Part shown: positions 17,788 to 29,873 of the stretch, in pieces
Layout of the letters: each line of letters opens with the position of its first letter
How positions within the stretch are numbered: position 1 is the stretch's first letter
Source: Nocardia paucivorans NBRC 100373
GTDB taxonomy: Bacteria; Actinomycetota; Actinomycetes; Mycobacteriales; Mycobacteriaceae
Assembly: GCF_000308675.1 (NCBI RefSeq)
Contig: NZ_BAGE01000058.1
Span: 120,286 to 184,285 of the forward strand
Direction: 5' to 3'
Length of the DNA stretch: 64,000 nt
Translations under genes and position numbers: made by a program
Notes under the pieces: generated by a model
Database searches by the model: none
Seen by the model: the letters and a program-made list of their open reading frames with translations, nothing else
Told to the model about the DNA's origin: nothing

Positions 17788-18981
17788 TCACAACCCCGCC
17801 GCGTCGACCAGTTGGGCGGCCTCCATGAGCATCCACCCCGACAGCTGCACCGACAGATCGCGGGCCGGCGATCGTGAGGAGGTGACCGACCCGCCCGGGG
17901 ACAGCTCGCCCGCTCCCGCACTCCCGGTGGGCAGTGTGGCCGGACGGGACCAGTCGTGGCCGAACAGCGGCTCGCCGTCCACCTCCAGGCGGTTCGCCCA
18001 GGCGGCGGCCGCCGATTCCAGGACGATCCGGGCCGCGATCCGTCGGTCGCCCACCCGATCGTGGCCGTCACCGGGAAGCATGAGCGCGACCTGCGCGAGA
18101 TAGCGGATCAGGATTCCGTTGAACAAACCGCCGTCGCCACCGCCACCGCCACGCACCACACCGTCGACGGTCAGGTGCTCTTCCACGGCGTGGAGCAATC
18201 GGTGTACCCGGTCGGCGTGCCGGGGCTCCCCGGTACGCACCGCCAATTCGGTTTCCAGCCCCAGCACCACCCCCTGGCAGTAGCTGTAGATCGGGCGTTC
18301 GACCACACCGGAGGGCAGGTGGATACCGTCGAAGATCAGGCCGGTATCGGGATCGCGCAGCGTCTCATCGATCCAGTCGGCCATTTCGACGGCTCGTTCG
18401 CGGCGGCCGAGCCGGGCCAGGGCAATACCGGCGGGACCGTTGGCGGGCGCGTTGTAGAAGTCCGCACCGACGCGCCACGGGATACCACCGCCCTGGGCGG
18501 GGGCCCAGGCGTGGTACAGGGCGCGCTCCAACGGTCCCAGCCCGCCACGCGCCGCATCGGCCCCCTGGATGCGCAAGACGCGTTCCAGCGCCAGGGCCAG
18601 CCAGGCCATATCGTCGTAGTACCGATTGGTCCAACCCGTGAGGTTGCGAATGCGGTGGCCGCGGACGATGGCGGCGATACGCCGCCGCCGCGCCGGTGTC
18701 GGCACCCGGATCGCGGCGTCGACGGCGCAGTCGATCAGATGTGCCTGCCACCAGTAGTGCCAGGTCAGGAAGAATCGTTCGCGCCGGGTCGGCGGCCAAC
18801 CCACCACCGCCAGCGCGGTGCCCGGCAGACCCCACAGGGCTCGCAGATGCCGGGACAGTACCGCGGCTTCGGCCATATCGGCGCGTTCGGACCATACCGC
18901 CGGGGTCTCGGCCGACGGTTTCGGCTGTCGCGACGTGGGATCGGACCGCGGTATGTCGAGGTCGTCGCTCCGCGAGGTCAT
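17788..18981 (-). CDS. Glycoside hydrolase family 76-like protein
   Basis: 397 residues. The adjacent acid pair NRYYDDMAWLALAL is the GH76 alpha-1,6-mannanase catalytic signature, and the W/Y-rich (alpha/alpha)6-barrel repeats (IYSYCQGVVLGLETEL, LFNGILIRYLAQVAL) fit. No signal peptide is evident, so it would act in the cytosol, as the mycobacterial Rv0365c-like protein seems to. Likely substrates are mannosyl glycans of the actinobacterial envelope; this is inference. Confidence 0.85.
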   Translation of the reverse strand: MTSRSDDLDIPRSDPTSRQPKPSAETPAVWSERADMAEAAVLSRHLRALWGLPGTALAVVGWPPTRRERFFLTWHYWWQAHLIDCAVDAAIRVPTPARRRRIAAIVRGHRIRNLTGWTNRYYDDMAWLALALERVLRIQGADAARGGLGPLERALYHAWAPAQGGGIPWRVGADFYNAPANGPAGIALARLGRRERAVEMADWIDETLRDPDTGLIFDGIHLPSGVVERPIYSYCQGVVLGLETELAVRTGEPRHADRVHRLLHAVEEHLTVDGVVRGGGGGDGGLFNGILIRYLAQVALMLPGDGHDRVGDRRIAARIVLESAAAAWANRLEVDGEPLFGHDWSRPATLPTGSAGAGELSPGGSVTSSRSPARDLSVQLSGWMLMEAAQLVDAAGL

Positions 18982-19184
18982 AGGGTTATGGTGCCAGGAA
19001 AGTCCGGTTCCATGCCGCTCGATTGTTACGAACTCGACGCGGAATCGTTCGCTTGCCGGCCATCGTGTCCTCGGCCACGCGAAAAGGGAGCCAACCGGCC
19101 GGGGAGGTCACGAATAAATTGTCAATATGGGTTAACACAGGGCGCGCCCGTTGTGTCGCGGACCGGACCCCGTTCGACAACCGT

Positions 19185-19916
19185 TCACCACGCGGTGGTC
19201 AGATCGGCATGTTGGCGAATCCAGGTGTGCATGGCGATGCCTGCGGCCACCCCGGCATTGATACTGCGAGTGGACCCGAACTGGGCGATGGACACCGTGA
19301 GCACGGCCGCTTCCCGGGCGGCCGCCGTGACGCCCGGGCCCTCCTGGCCGAAGAGCAGCAGACAACTACGCGGCAGTCGAACGGTTTCCAAAGGGACCGA
19401 ACCGGGGACATTGTCCACCGCGACCACCGTCAAATCGCGCGCCCGGGCGAAGTCGAGCAGGGCATCGATATCGGGATGGTGGACTATGTGCTGGTACCGA
19501 TCGGTGACCATGGCGCCGCGACGGTTCCAGCGCCGTCGACCGACGATATGCACCGCGGCCGCGGCAAAGGCATTCGCCGTACGCACCACGGTGCCGATAT
19601 TGGCGTCGTGACCGAAATTCTCGATGGCGACGTGGAAGGGATGTCGGCGTCGGTCGATATCCGCGACGATCGCCTCACGAGTCCAGTAGCGGTAGGCATC
19701 CACCACATTGCGGCGGTCGCCCTCGGCGAGCAGTACCGGGTCCAGGCGATCGTCGTCCGGGGGTTCGGTGCCGTATTCCTGCACCCACGGACCCACCCCA
19801 TGGGGATGCTCCCCCCATTCGGTGGGTCCGGGCCCAGGTTCGACGGGGTCATCCGGTTCCGGCCGTTGTTCCGCGTCGGCGGGCGGTCCCGCCTCCGCCG
19901 GTACTGATCTGCTCAC
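19185..19916 (-). CDS. TrmH/SpoU family RNA 2'-O-methyltransferase
   Basis: 243 residues from GTG at 19916. The SPOUT knot motifs are all present: IENFGHDANIGTVVRTANAF (motif 1), LLLFGQEGPGV (motif 2) and STRSINAGVAAGIAM (motif 3). These enzymes transfer a methyl from SAM to ribose 2'-OH of tRNA or rRNA. The first ~70 residues are an acidic, proline-rich extension typical of the actinobacterial proteins. The RNA target cannot be read from sequence. Confidence 0.92.
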   Translation of the reverse strand: MSRSVPAEAGPPADAEQRPEPDDPVEPGPGPTEWGEHPHGVGPWVQEYGTEPPDDDRLDPVLLAEGDRRNVVDAYRYWTREAIVADIDRRRHPFHVAIENFGHDANIGTVVRTANAFAAAAVHIVGRRRWNRRGAMVTDRYQHIVHHPDIDALLDFARARDLTVVAVDNVPGSVPLETVRLPRSCLLLFGQEGPGVTAAAREAAVLTVSIAQFGSTRSINAGVAAGIAMHTWIRQHADLTTAW

Positions 19917-19980
19917 TCCGACGATGCTAAAACGTGTTCGGTGCCCAACCGGCGGCGGACGTCGCTCCCACCGGCCCGAT

Positions 19981-20316
19981 TCACCAGCTGGGGTCGGCGC
20001 TGGGGGAATCCAAACTTCCCAGGGCAGGGAAGAGGAACACCAACCAGACGACCATAGCGATAACGGTCAGGATCAGGAAAAACGAGCCGATGATCCCGCA
20101 GACATACCCCACCATGGCCAAGTTACGGCCCCCGACCGTACCGCCGGATGAGTCGATCTCGCCGAGCACCCGCTTACCCATCACCCAGGCGAACGGCGCG
20201 ACCACCTGACAGAACGCCATACCGAGCACACCGAGAATCAGGACGGTAGTGGCCTGCGGATGGTCGGGCGGCGGGCCATAGGGAAGATGACCGTACTGGG
20301 GCGGAGGGTAATTCAT
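19981..20316 (-). CDS. Small DUF4190-like membrane protein
   Basis: 111 residues from ATG at 20316. A proline/tyrosine-rich start (MNYPPPQYGHLPYGPPP) is followed by two membrane helices (TTVLILGVLGMAFCQVVAPFA and VCGIIGSFFLILTVIAMVVWL) around GKRVLGEI, the layout of DUF4190 proteins. Function unknown. Fourteen bases separate it from the stop of the upstream YhhN gene, so they may form one transcript. Confidence 0.8.
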   Translation of the reverse strand: MNYPPPQYGHLPYGPPPDHPQATTVLILGVLGMAFCQVVAPFAWVMGKRVLGEIDSSGGTVGGRNLAMVGYVCGIIGSFFLILTVIAMVVWLVFLFPALGSLDSPSADPSW

Positions 20317-20330
20317 TCGACGATAGTAGG

Positions 20331-21044
20331 TCAGCGCGGCTCGGCCGCTCGATCCTTGCCGCGAACGTGCGCAGCCGGATCGGCGAGCAGGTACTGCGCC
20401 GCGCCGTAGGTGCCCAGAATGACGGCTTCGGCCACTCGGCGGGTCCGGGCGCCCCGAAGGAACAGTCGACGCATCACGATCAATCCATCCGAAACCGTGA
20501 ACAGCAGCGAGCCCAACCCCACCCGACTTCGCGGATCGGCGCTCGGCAGATTCACCCCGGCGACCCGACGCGCCCCAGGAGCCAGATCCGGATCGCCGGC
20601 CAGCACACCTGCCGTTCCCAAGGCGGCGCCGTAAGCGGTGAGCGGCGCGGCGAGCGCGGGGGCCCGGGTCCGCAACAGCGCGCCCGCGCCGAGCCAGGCC
20701 AGCACCCGGGGAAGGGCGACCGCCGCCCGAGGCCGGCCACCATGCCGGGACCACAGCACGCCGTAGCCAACCTGCATCACCGCGAAGGACGACGCGCCCG
20801 CAACCAACCGACGATCGTTGTCCGGCTCGATCAGCAGCACATCACCAACGGTGGCGGCGCCGAGCGAACCCAGCAGCAGCGTCCGGTCGGTGGGCTCGAG
20901 CTCGCGGCCGGCGGTGGCGACATCGGCCGCCAGCAGCGGCATCATCAGCGGTTTGGACACCCACTGGATCCGGTTACGACCGGTGAGCGCCGCCAGTACG
21001 GTCACCGCGGTGGCCACCAGGAAACCGACACGGAACGGGCGCAT
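20331..21044 (-). CDS. YhhN family membrane protein (lysoplasmalogenase-like)
   Basis: 237 residues, around seven to eight membrane helices. Family signatures: KPLMMPLL near the N-terminus, ATVGDVLLIE, FAVMQVGYGVLW and LLFTVSDGLIVM with conserved acidic residues in the membrane. The animal homologue TMEM86B hydrolyses lysoplasmalogen; bacterial roles are largely undefined. The stop codon of the upstream FabH-like gene's neighbour lies one base away (FabH ends at 21046), indicating an operon fabH-yhhN-DUF4190. Confidence 0.8.
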   Translation of the reverse strand: MRPFRVGFLVATAVTVLAALTGRNRIQWVSKPLMMPLLAADVATAGRELEPTDRTLLLGSLGAATVGDVLLIEPDNDRRLVAGASSFAVMQVGYGVLWSRHGGRPRAAVALPRVLAWLGAGALLRTRAPALAAPLTAYGAALGTAGVLAGDPDLAPGARRVAGVNLPSADPRSRVGLGSLLFTVSDGLIVMRRLFLRGARTRRVAEAVILGTYGAAQYLLADPAAHVRGKDRAAEPR

Positions 21045-21045
21045 A

Positions 21046-22104
21046 TCAGAAACTCGGCTCGGCGGGGGCGGGCGGCAGCGTCACCACCTGCCCGGCGTAG
21101 CTCAGACCGGCGCCGAAACCGAGCAGCAACGCCAGCTGACCGCCCTTGGCCTTACCGGTGACCAGCATTTCTTCCATGGCCAACGGGATCGATGCGGCGG
21201 AAGTGTTGCCCGTGTTCTCGATATCGTTCGCCATCGGGATATCGTCGGCCAACCCGAGATTCTTCTTCATCAGCTCGTTGATCCGGGCATTGGCCTGATG
21301 CGGGATGAATACCTCGATCTCATCCTTGGAGACACCGGAAACCTCGAGGGTGCTCGACAGCGCCCGGGGCAGTGTGACCGCCGCCCACCGGAAGACCCGG
21401 GGACCTTCCATTCGCAGCGCCATCCGCCCCACCGGTTCCACCTCGGGATCGGTGCCCTGGAGTTCCTGGGCCCGGTGCATGTATTCGAGGAAGTCGATGT
21501 CCTGGGCGATGGCCTCGGCGTTCTCACCGTCGCTGCCCCACACCGTCGGAGAGATACCGTTCTCCTCGCTGGGGCCGACCACGACCGCACCCGCACCGTC
21601 GCCGAAGATCATGGCGGTGCCGCGGTCGGTGGGGTCGAGACCGATGGTCATGGTTTCGGCGCCGATCACCAGGACGTACTCGGCCGAGCCCGCGCGGATC
21701 AGATCGGCGGCCACACCGAGGCCGTAGCCGAAACCGCCGCACCCGGAGGTGAGATCGAAGGCCGGGATACCGTTCATCCCGAGGTCGGAGGCAATAATGG
21801 GCGCACCGTGCGGGGTCAGCTTGAGCCAGCTGGAGGTACACAGGAGCAGCATGCCGATCCGGGACCGGTCGATACCGCTGTTGGCCAGGGCCCGTTTCCC
21901 CGCGGCCGCCGCGATCGACCGCAGCGTCTCGTCGCCGCTGATCCAGCGCCGGTTACGGATACCGGTTCGCTCGTAGATCCATTCGGCGGTGGAATCCAGC
22001 ACCTGGCACACCTCGTCGTTACTCACGACGCGCCGCGGCCGGTAGGCCCCGATACCGAGCATTGCGACGTTGTCATGCCCCTTTTTGCCGGCAATGCTCA
22101 CCAT
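21046..22104 (-). CDS. 3-oxoacyl-ACP synthase III (FabH-type)
   Basis: 352 residues from ATG at 22104. The Cys-His-Asn triad of KAS III is complete: Cys122 (LTSGCGGFGYG), His269 (FIPHQANARI) and Asn300 (ENTGNTSAAS). FabH condenses acyl-CoA with malonyl-ACP to start fatty acid or mycolate elongation. It is not in the usual FAS-II cluster, so it could instead prime a special fatty acid or act as a thiolase-like enzyme. I do not assign the symbol, as actinobacteria carry several FabH paralogues. Confidence 0.9.
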   Translation of the reverse strand: MVSIAGKKGHDNVAMLGIGAYRPRRVVSNDEVCQVLDSTAEWIYERTGIRNRRWISGDETLRSIAAAAGKRALANSGIDRSRIGMLLLCTSSWLKLTPHGAPIIASDLGMNGIPAFDLTSGCGGFGYGLGVAADLIRAGSAEYVLVIGAETMTIGLDPTDRGTAMIFGDGAGAVVVGPSEENGISPTVWGSDGENAEAIAQDIDFLEYMHRAQELQGTDPEVEPVGRMALRMEGPRVFRWAAVTLPRALSSTLEVSGVSKDEIEVFIPHQANARINELMKKNLGLADDIPMANDIENTGNTSAASIPLAMEEMLVTGKAKGGQLALLLGFGAGLSYAGQVVTLPPAPAEPSF

Positions 22105-22176
22105 GAGCCCACGACCCTTCACAAACCTGAAACAAACAGCCACCAGGCTACCGAGGACGAAAAACTCGACCAAACC

Positions 22177-22725
22177 TCAGCCCAGAGCCAAATCCTTCAA
22201 CCCGAGGATAGAGCGGTATTCCAATCCTTCCGCCGCGATGACCTGGTCGGCGCCTGTTTCCCGGTCGACCACCGTCGCCACCCCGACCACCGTCGCGCCC
22301 GCGGCCCGCAACGCACGCACCGCCGTGAGCGGAGAGTTACCGGTGGTGGTGGTGTCCTCGACGACGAGCACCCGTCTACCCGCCACATCGGGCCCCTCGA
22401 TCTGCCGCTGCATACCGTGCGTTTTGGCGGCTTTACGCACTACGAAGGCATCGATCGGACGTCCGGGCGCGTGCATCATGGCCAGTGCGACCGGATCGGC
22501 GCCCATGGTCAACCCGCCCACCGCGGCGAAGTCCCAGTCCGCGACCAGTTCGCGCAGCAGCCTTCCGATCAGCGGACCTGCCCGGTGATGCAGGGTCGCG
22601 CGACGCAGGTCGACGTAGTAGTCGGCCTCCTTACCGGACGAGAGAGTCACCTTGCCGTGTATCACGGCGAGTTCGCGCACCAGCGCGGCCAAGCTGTCCC
22701 GATCGGTTGCTGCCTGGTCGATCAT
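22177..22725 (-). CDS. pyrE: Orotate phosphoribosyltransferase
   Basis: 182 residues (mycobacterial PyrE ~179). It attaches PRPP ribose-phosphate to orotate, the fifth step of UMP synthesis. The PRPP-binding motif VLVVEDTTTTGNS and KVTLSSGKEADYYVDLR near the N-terminus are diagnostic. ATG at 22725 follows GAAAGGA at proper spacing and is chosen over the in-frame ATG at 22743. Confidence 0.96.
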   Translation of the reverse strand: MIDQAATDRDSLAALVRELAVIHGKVTLSSGKEADYYVDLRRATLHHRAGPLIGRLLRELVADWDFAAVGGLTMGADPVALAMMHAPGRPIDAFVVRKAAKTHGMQRQIEGPDVAGRRVLVVEDTTTTGNSPLTAVRALRAAGATVVGVATVVDRETGADQVIAAEGLEYRSILGLKDLALG

Positions 22726-22905
22726 CCGTGTCCTTTCAAGCATGAGCCCGCCTCGCTCGCGCCGGGGTTCCGACGAGCCGTCACCGCCCCTCACCAGCAG
22801 AATACGGTGTGCGGCGCAATGGGCACGGCTTGCCCCACGGGCGTCGAGTTCGGCGCTCGGTCGATATGGAAGCGCAGGTGGATCGGCCGCGCGGATAGGG
22901 CGGAA

Positions 22906-23973
22906 CTACCTCGGCACCGGCCCCTGGTACGGCCGGAAACCGGGGTGGAAGGGGCCACCCGGCCGGCGCCGGTCCTCGTCTCGGGGACGCTCGGACGCGG
23001 TGGAGTCGTCGTCGGACGAACCCATACGGTCCGCGCCGGAGGCGGGACGGTCGCTCAACCGTGAGGAGGGTCGGTCCTCGGCGCGAATATCGGGAACCAG
23101 CGCCAGGTTGGGCCGACGAGGCTGCCCGGCATCACCCCGACCGTCACCGCCGACGGAATCGTCCTCACCGCGGAATCGCAGACTCGGAGTGGGCGGCGCG
23201 GGCCGCTTCTCCACGAGCCCCTGGTCCTCGTCGGAGTCGCGCTCCCGGGCGGGCAGGGGCTTGTCACCACGCCGCGGCGGGGGTGCATCCCGCTCGTCGT
23301 GCTCGGCGGAGCGGACGCGGGCCCGCGGATGCGGTCGAGGCGGCTCACGGTCGGCCGGCGGATCGGCGACGGGCGGCAGTACGTGCAGCAACCCGGACAG
23401 CCGCAGGACGATATCGATCCCGGTCTCCCAATCCTTGGCCGCACTACCGACCGGGAGCATGCCCAGCGTCCAGTTGCCCTCGCTCCAGAGCATCTGCACG
23501 GTATCGGGCAAGGATTCGATGAATGCGACCATCCGCTGGTCCACGGCGTGCCGCGCGATCTCCGGATTGGTGGCGAAGACGACCCGGTCGCCGATGGCGC
23601 CGAGCAGTTCCAGATCGGCGTCCTTGGGCGGGGATGCGGTCTTCAACCGCATATCCACGTCGATATCCGACCCGATCTGCCTGCGCACGGCGACCAGCGT
23701 CGCGGAATCCTCCAGATCCAGCAGGACGAACTTCTCGCCCTTGCGGATACCGGTCACCACGTCGACCGCCGTCAGATAGCCCAACTTGGCCAGCGCTCCA
23801 CGCCGCCACGTCGAGGCCAGTGCCGGTTCCACCGACACGTAGGTGTATCCCTGGGCTTTCGCCCACACCTGGCGCGCATGACCGGTCCGCTGCCGCTGGC
23901 GCCGGTCGAAGTACAGCAGGACAATCGCACCCACCAGGGTGATTGCCGCCAGCCCGAACCACATTGCCGTCAT
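22906..23973 (-). CDS. Membrane-anchored protein with proline/arginine-rich C-terminal tail (Rv0383c-like)
   Basis: 355 residues. One N-terminal membrane helix (FGLAAITLVGAIVLLYF) is followed by a ~180-residue soluble domain (ATLVAVRRQIGSDIDVDMRL ... LWSEGNWTLGMLP) and a ~150-residue low-complexity tail rich in R, P, D and S. Between pyrE and clpB, as in mycobacteria (recalled as Rv0383c). No enzymatic motif recognised. The tail would be cytosolic if the helix is an N-out anchor; topology is not resolved. Confidence 0.78.
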   Translation of the reverse strand: MTAMWFGLAAITLVGAIVLLYFDRRQRQRTGHARQVWAKAQGYTYVSVEPALASTWRRGALAKLGYLTAVDVVTGIRKGEKFVLLDLEDSATLVAVRRQIGSDIDVDMRLKTASPPKDADLELLGAIGDRVVFATNPEIARHAVDQRMVAFIESLPDTVQMLWSEGNWTLGMLPVGSAAKDWETGIDIVLRLSGLLHVLPPVADPPADREPPRPHPRARVRSAEHDERDAPPPRRGDKPLPARERDSDEDQGLVEKRPAPPTPSLRFRGEDDSVGGDGRGDAGQPRRPNLALVPDIRAEDRPSSRLSDRPASGADRMGSSDDDSTASERPRDEDRRRPGGPFHPGFRPYQGPVPR

Positions 23974-24067
23974 CGTCGCCTAGCCTAACGGTGCAACCGG
24001 GCATCGGCCGTCATTAGCCCGCGCATGGCCGGAGCGAATACGGAGCCAAGGGTGGACGGGGCCCGTG

Positions 24068-24859
24068 TCATCGTTCCCCTCCGGGCACGGCGGTACTGAT
24101 GATCACCTTCGCGGTGATCGAACCGTCAGGAGCCTTGTCCCCCTGGACGAGGATCAGATCCCCCTCGGGGAGGTCGGAAACAGCGGTGCCCGACAACGAG
24201 ATCACCTGGGTGTCGGAGTCGGTGTGCACGACGACATCCGATCCGCCGAGCGAGCTGATGGTCAAGGTGACCCCGTCGTTGGCGGTGATGGTGCCCATCG
24301 TGGTGCCGGAGGGGACGGGCTCGTCCAGACCGGGCACACCCGGAAATCCCGGCGCGGTCGGTTGCCGCCCACCCGGGTCCAGCGGACCGGTCGGCACCCG
24401 ACGGGTGGGTACGGTGCTGGTCCCCCGGCCGCTCGCCACCGTGGCGGAATCGTCGCCGCCGAACAGAAGACCGGCGGCCACCCCCGCCAGTCCGATCAGC
24501 ACCACGGCCGCGAGCCCGAGCCCGATCCACATCCCGGTCCGGCGCCGGGGTGGTCGGGGCGGTTCTCCCTGCGGCTGCCCCGACCAGGCGCCGTCGGGGT
24601 AGCCGGTCGGGTACGACGGCTGCCCGTAAACGCCATAGGTGTCCCATCGGCCGTCGTAGGGCGGTAGCTCCCGGGTCGGGTTCGGCCCCTGCGCCCAGGC
24701 GTCGTAGGGGCCGTCGATGGGATAGGCGGTGGTCGGCGCCCCGTATGCCATCGTGGGGTCGTCGGTGTGCGACGGTTCGGCGTCCCATTTCCCCGGCCGA
24801 CCCAGGTGTTCGGTCGGGGTCTCGTCCGGCCGGGCCCAGGGATCGTTCGGGTTGGTCAT
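24068..24859 (-). CDS. Single-span membrane protein with extracytoplasmic DUF5666-like domain
   Basis: 263 residues (266 from GTG at 24868). The first ~110 residues are proline-, tyrosine- and glycine-rich; one membrane helix follows (GMWIGLGLAAVVLIGLAGVAAGLLF); then a T/P/G-rich linker; the last ~75 residues form a small beta domain (SGTTMGTITANDGVTLTI ... GDLILVQGDKAPDGS), the DUF5666 OB-like pattern. Function unknown. It lies 88 bp downstream of clpB in the same direction. Confidence 0.78.
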   Translation of the reverse strand: MTNPNDPWARPDETPTEHLGRPGKWDAEPSHTDDPTMAYGAPTTAYPIDGPYDAWAQGPNPTRELPPYDGRWDTYGVYGQPSYPTGYPDGAWSGQPQGEPPRPPRRRTGMWIGLGLAAVVLIGLAGVAAGLLFGGDDSATVASGRGTSTVPTRRVPTGPLDPGGRQPTAPGFPGVPGLDEPVPSGTTMGTITANDGVTLTISSLGGSDVVVHTDSDTQVISLSGTAVSDLPEGDLILVQGDKAPDGSITAKVIISTAVPGGER

Positions 24860-24956
24860 ATCTCCCACAGTAGGTCGTCACCGGGCACGGAGTGCGGAAC
24901 CCGGCCACTCCGTACCCGAGCGACGAGACCTCGGGAGAACTTCCCGGGTTCGGAAT

Positions 24957-27512
<2,556 letters not shown>

Positions 27513-27615
27513 GGAGCACCTTCCTGCTAGTCGATGTCGGGTCGGCACGGTGGCGGCTGTGCGACCGAGCGCACGAGGTGGCTCGTGCCGTTCTCATCTG
27601 TCCAACGTTCGAAAG

Positions 27616-27636
27616 GTTGAGTCTGTTCCACTCAAG
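27616..27636. promoter_or_regulatory. HAIR element (HspR operator) upstream of clpB
   Basis: GTTGAGT-N7-ACTCAAG, one mismatch from the HAIR consensus CTTGAGT-N7-ACTCAAG, 104 bp upstream of the clpB start and about 230 bp upstream of the divergent flavohemoglobin gene. HspR (encoded at 29874-30284) is the known repressor at such sites. Confidence 0.9.
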
Positions 27637-27864
27637 TTTGCCATTTCGGTCCGCATATCGGGCATCGCGGTCCCGAACGAACGCCATCTCCGCTACGGTG
27701 GCCGGACCCGATCACACCAACCGGTCGCCGCCTATACCCTCAATGAGGCCGATCCAAACCCAACACCTGCACATATCACGATTTTCGGCAATACTTATCA
27801 GCGGAGGACGACCGGTAACGGATACGCCCTTCGGGCAGATTCGAGGGAAAGGAAGCTCCACGCC

Positions 27865-29022
27865 GTGGATGCGCGTTCGGCAGCGCTGGTCCGCGCCAAT
27901 TTCCAGTCGGTACTCGATGCACCGAATGGACCCGAGCGGTTGGTCAGTGCGTTTTATGGCTACCTGTTCGCCGAGCATCCCTACCTGCGGGAGCTGTTCC
28001 CACCCGCCATGGATATGCAGCCCAAGCGGGTGGTCACCGCCATCCAGTACATGCTCGACCACCTCGAGGACTGGGAGCGGGCGCAGAAATTCCTCGAACA
28101 ACTGGCCCGTGACCACCGCAAATTCGGGGTCGAGGCCGCGCACTACGATATGGCCGGCCGGGCGCTCTACGCCGCCTTCCAGACCTACAACGGCTCCGAC
28201 TGGACCAGTGAACTCGCCGAGGGCTGGCGCGATATCTGCCTGCTGATCTCCGCCGCCATGGCCATCGGCGCCAATTCCGACGACTCCCCGCCCTATTGGG
28301 AGGCGACCGTGGTCGGGCATCGGCACGTGCTGGAGGATCTGGCCATCGTCCGCCTGCAATCCGACGAACCGATCCCCTACCTGGCCGGTCAGTACGTACC
28401 GGTCAGCGTGCCCCAGCGGCCGAAGATGTGGCGATACCTCTCCCCGGCCATCCCCTCCAATCCATACGGGGAGATCGAATTCCATGTGCGCAAGATCCGC
28501 GGCGGGTGGGTGAGCCCGGCCATCGTCAACGAGACCAAGGTCGGTGACCGCTGGTTGATCGGCGGCCCCCTCGGCGGACTGCAGGTGGACCACGAAAGCG
28601 GACGCGATGTGCTGATGATCGGATCGGGCACCGGAATCGCCCCGCTGCGTGCGCAACTCATCGAGATGGGGCGACGCGGTATCAACCCCCGGGTGCATTT
28701 CTTCATCGGGGGTGTCTACCCCTGCGACCTGTACGACGTGGAGAACATGTGGCAGCTCTCGCAGAGCAACCCTTGGCTCACCGTTGTCCCGGTCTGCGAG
28801 CACAAGACCAACCCGTGGTGGTATCCGCATCCGACCACCGATGCTCCCTACGGCATGCACCGCCGGCTGGTCGGTAATCTCGGTGCGGTCGTGGCCAGTT
28901 TCGGCGCCTGGGCGGACCGGCAGATCCAGATCGCCGGTTCGCCGAAGATGATCGCCGATACCCGGCGTGCCCTCCTCGCGGTCGGCACCCCGGAATCGAT
29001 CATCAGCTCCGATCCGGTCTGA
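27865..29022 (+). CDS. Type II-like flavohemoglobin (globin + FAD + NAD domains)
   Basis: 385 residues from GTG at 27865, preceded by GAAAGGAAG. Residues 1-140 are a globin with proximal His84 in DHRKFGV; residues ~150-250 the FAD domain (YLAGQYVPVSVPQ in place of the classic R-Y-S motif); the rest the NAD domain (MIGSGTGIAPLRAQ). Classical Hmp detoxifies NO; this architecture matches the mycobacterial Rv0385 group, described as type II flavohemoglobins with altered FAD and heme environments and linked to D-lactate oxidation. The assignment to type II rests on synteny next to clpB and the non-canonical FAD motif. Confidence 0.87.
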   Translation: MDARSAALVRANFQSVLDAPNGPERLVSAFYGYLFAEHPYLRELFPPAMDMQPKRVVTAIQYMLDHLEDWERAQKFLEQLARDHRKFGVEAAHYDMAGRALYAAFQTYNGSDWTSELAEGWRDICLLISAAMAIGANSDDSPPYWEATVVGHRHVLEDLAIVRLQSDEPIPYLAGQYVPVSVPQRPKMWRYLSPAIPSNPYGEIEFHVRKIRGGWVSPAIVNETKVGDRWLIGGPLGGLQVDHESGRDVLMIGSGTGIAPLRAQLIEMGRRGINPRVHFFIGGVYPCDLYDVENMWQLSQSNPWLTVVPVCEHKTNPWWYPHPTTDAPYGMHRRLVGNLGAVVASFGAWADRQIQIAGSPKMIADTRRALLAVGTPESIISSDPV

Positions 29023-29074
29023 CACCGGACCGAAAACCACGGCCGCCCTGGGAATCCGACCCTGTGAGAGAGGT

Positions 29075-29854
29075 ATGAGCATCGACCCGCACACCTTCGG
29101 CGACGGAGCGCCACCACAGGAATGGACCTCCACCGTCGTGGGACACCACCGGTTGCGACACGATCTCGCGGTGATCCGCCTGATCGGTGAATTCGTCCCC
29201 TTCGTGGCGGGACAGTCCGTCGAGGTTCGGGTGCCGCAGTTCCCGGAGCTGCGCCGCCGGTTCTCCCCCGCACTTCCACCCTCGTTGGACGGGAAATTGG
29301 AATTTCACGTGCGAACGGTGCCGGGCGGCTGGTGCAGCGGCGCCATTGTCGCCGATACCGCCCCGGGGGACGAGTGGATCATCAGCGCGCCGGCCGGCAT
29401 GTTCAACATTGATCCCGCGGGTGACGAAGTGGTGATGGTCGCGGGCGGAACCGGTCTGGCGCCAATGCGTTCGCAGATCCTGGAACTGGCCCGTCACGAA
29501 TCCCCGCCGAAGACATATCTGTTCGTCGGCGGCTCCTCACCGCGGGATCTGTACGCCGGCGATATGCTCACCCTCCTGGCCGCCGAATTGCCCTGGCTCA
29601 CCGTGGTTCCAGTGGTGGAGCACCTCGAGGACCCCGATTGGACCGACGAGTGGTATGAACTCTCCCGAGTGGATATCGGCTTCGAACCCGATGATCTGCT
29701 CCAGGGCACCCTGGCCGAAGTGGTCGGCTCCTACGGCGCGTTCGACCGGCATCAGGTCCTGGTCTGCGGCTCCCCGGCCATGACCCGGGCCACCGTCGAA
29801 CGACTGCTCGACACCGGCACCCCACCCGAACGCATCCAGTTCGAAGGCGGCTGA
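29075..29854 (+). CDS. FAD/NAD-binding oxidoreductase lacking a globin domain
   Basis: 259 residues from ATG at 29075, after GAGAGAGG. It parallels the C-terminal two thirds of the preceding flavohemoglobin: FVAGQSVEVRVPQFPELRR (FAD side), FHVRTVPGGWCSGAIV, and MVAGGTGLAPMRSQ (NAD side). The globin part is absent. It starts 52 bp after the flavohemoglobin stop, same strand, so it is likely cotranscribed and derived by domain duplication. A role as extra reductase for the globin is inference. Confidence 0.83.
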   Translation: MSIDPHTFGDGAPPQEWTSTVVGHHRLRHDLAVIRLIGEFVPFVAGQSVEVRVPQFPELRRRFSPALPPSLDGKLEFHVRTVPGGWCSGAIVADTAPGDEWIISAPAGMFNIDPAGDEVVMVAGGTGLAPMRSQILELARHESPPKTYLFVGGSSPRDLYAGDMLTLLAAELPWLTVVPVVEHLEDPDWTDEWYELSRVDIGFEPDDLLQGTLAEVVGSYGAFDRHQVLVCGSPAMTRATVERLLDTGTPPERIQFEGG

Positions 29855-29873
29855 GCGCCGGCCCGCGGCGCGG

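Noticed and set aside
20818..23064. 748-codon plus-strand ORF
   Set aside because: It runs antisense of the YhhN, FabH and PyrE genes, which have clear family motifs. Long opposite-strand frames are expected in this high-GC genome.
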